Positions 63,657-64,000 of a stretch of DNA of 64,000 nt are shown piece after piece; within the stretch, counting starts at the first letter, position 1, and each line of letters opens with the position of its first letter. Under the pieces are notes generated by a model. The model worked only from the letters and a program-made list of their open reading frames with translations, searched no databases and was not told the DNA's origin. The stretch covers positions 496,001-560,000 of the forward strand of contig NZ_PQFZ01000001.1 in the NCBI RefSeq assembly GCF_002917105.1, in the 5' to 3' direction. The stretch comes from Allobosea psychrotolerans. GTDB taxonomy: Bacteria > Pseudomonadota > Alphaproteobacteria > Rhizobiales > Beijerinckiaceae. The position numbers were made by a program, and so were the translations under genes.

Positions 63657-64000
63657 TCAGGTCTTCTTGCGGAAGGAATCGAGGCTGACGACCTGTGCGC
63701 TGCCGGCCTCTTCACTCTCATCCGCCTCGGCCTTCTTGGCGCTCGCCTTGCCGGAGGTCTTGGCGGGTTCGGCATCCCGCTCCGCGGGCTTGAGCTTGAG
63801 GGCGGGGACGCCGGCGGGCGTCACCTTGGCGGGCAGGGCGATGGGGGCGGGCGGGGAGACGCTCGGCTCGGAGCCGGCACCGCGCGGTGCCTTGCCTGCG
63901 CCTGGCGCATCGTCCTCGACAGCTGCACCTTCGACGGCGTCCTGCGCCTCGAATTTCAGGCCAAACTGCACGGAAGGGTCGAAGAATGTCGTGATCGCGT
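63657..64000 (-). CDS. sspB: SspB-like ClpXP adaptor, C-terminal part (5' end outside window)
   Basis: The frame runs off the right edge. It begins AITTFFDPSVQFGLKFE, the end of the SspB substrate-binding domain in alphaproteobacteria, then an Ala/Pro/Lys-rich disordered linker, and ends VVSLDSFRKKT, a typical ClpX-tethering tail. SspB delivers ssrA-tagged proteins to ClpXP. Next to fumC, as in relatives. The GTG near 63971 is internal, not the start. Confidence 0.88.
   Translation of the reverse strand, partial: AITTFFDPSVQFGLKFEAQDAVEGAAVEDDAPGAGKAPRGAGSEPSVSPPAPIALPAKVTPAGVPALKLKPAERDAEPAKTSGKASAKKAEADESEEAGSAQVVSLDSFRKKT

Overview
The window is GC-rich DNA from an alphaproteobacterium, most likely of the order Hyphomicrobiales (Bosea-like; the genus is a guess). 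The basis is a division and cell-wall (dcw) cluster of alphaproteobacterial order, an FtsZ with a very long Pro-rich linker, consensus-type CtrA boxes, betaine-lipid genes btaAB, the group sspB-fumC-DUF4169-RHH, and extragenic repeats of a type I know from this order.

Layout. 1-22037 (plus strand, with two opposite-strand genes inside) is the dcw cluster: ftsL (3' end), ftsI, murE, murF, mraY, murD, [GGDEF and GNAT genes on the minus strand], ftsW, murG, murC, [frameshifted DUF559 gene between inverted repeats], murB, ddl, ftsQ, ftsA, ftsZ, lpxC, bamD. It makes lipid II, flips or polymerises it at the septum, and ends with lipid A and outer-membrane assembly genes. A TTAA-N7-TTAAC box precedes ddl-ftsQAZ and a near match precedes ftsW, suggesting cell-cycle control by CtrA.

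22197-33961 holds recN, an ABC-F ATPase, a DEAD-box RNA helicase, small membrane or secreted proteins, a TetR regulator overlapping a lipoprotein alpha/beta hydrolase, a DUF2189 membrane protein and NAD-dependent DNA ligase. 34135-44045 holds regulator/transporter pairs (AraC/MFS, AraC/AzlCD), a Xaa-Pro aminopeptidase, two tiny conserved-looking proteins, prmA, and an SDR/HxlR divergent pair.

44117-47964 is the most unusual part. uvrD/pcrA is followed by a TetR gene and a four-helix membrane protein gene, and beyond them lies a decayed second copy of the uvrD 3' end. The TetR-membrane-protein cassette is therefore bracketed by uvrD ends, and two matching palindromic operators mark its two promoters.

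48086-64000 holds aidB, msrB, a tartrate/D-malate dehydrogenase with a divergent GntR regulator and an orphan Bug solute-binding protein, btaAB behind a candidate Pho box, a thioesterase, a D-lactate dehydrogenase-type flavoprotein, a 1200-residue AsmA-like protein, and RHH, DUF4169, fumC and sspB (cut by the window end).

Intergenic space is rich in repeats: a ~100-bp extragenic repeat (3 copies), a double-hairpin module (3 copies) and a CTTCTCCC/GGATGAGGG palindromic repeat (two inverted pairs). I saw no rRNA, tRNA, CRISPR array, transposase or prophage. No wholly new system is evident; the best leads are the uvrD-bracketed cassette and the repeat-flanked DUF559 relic.
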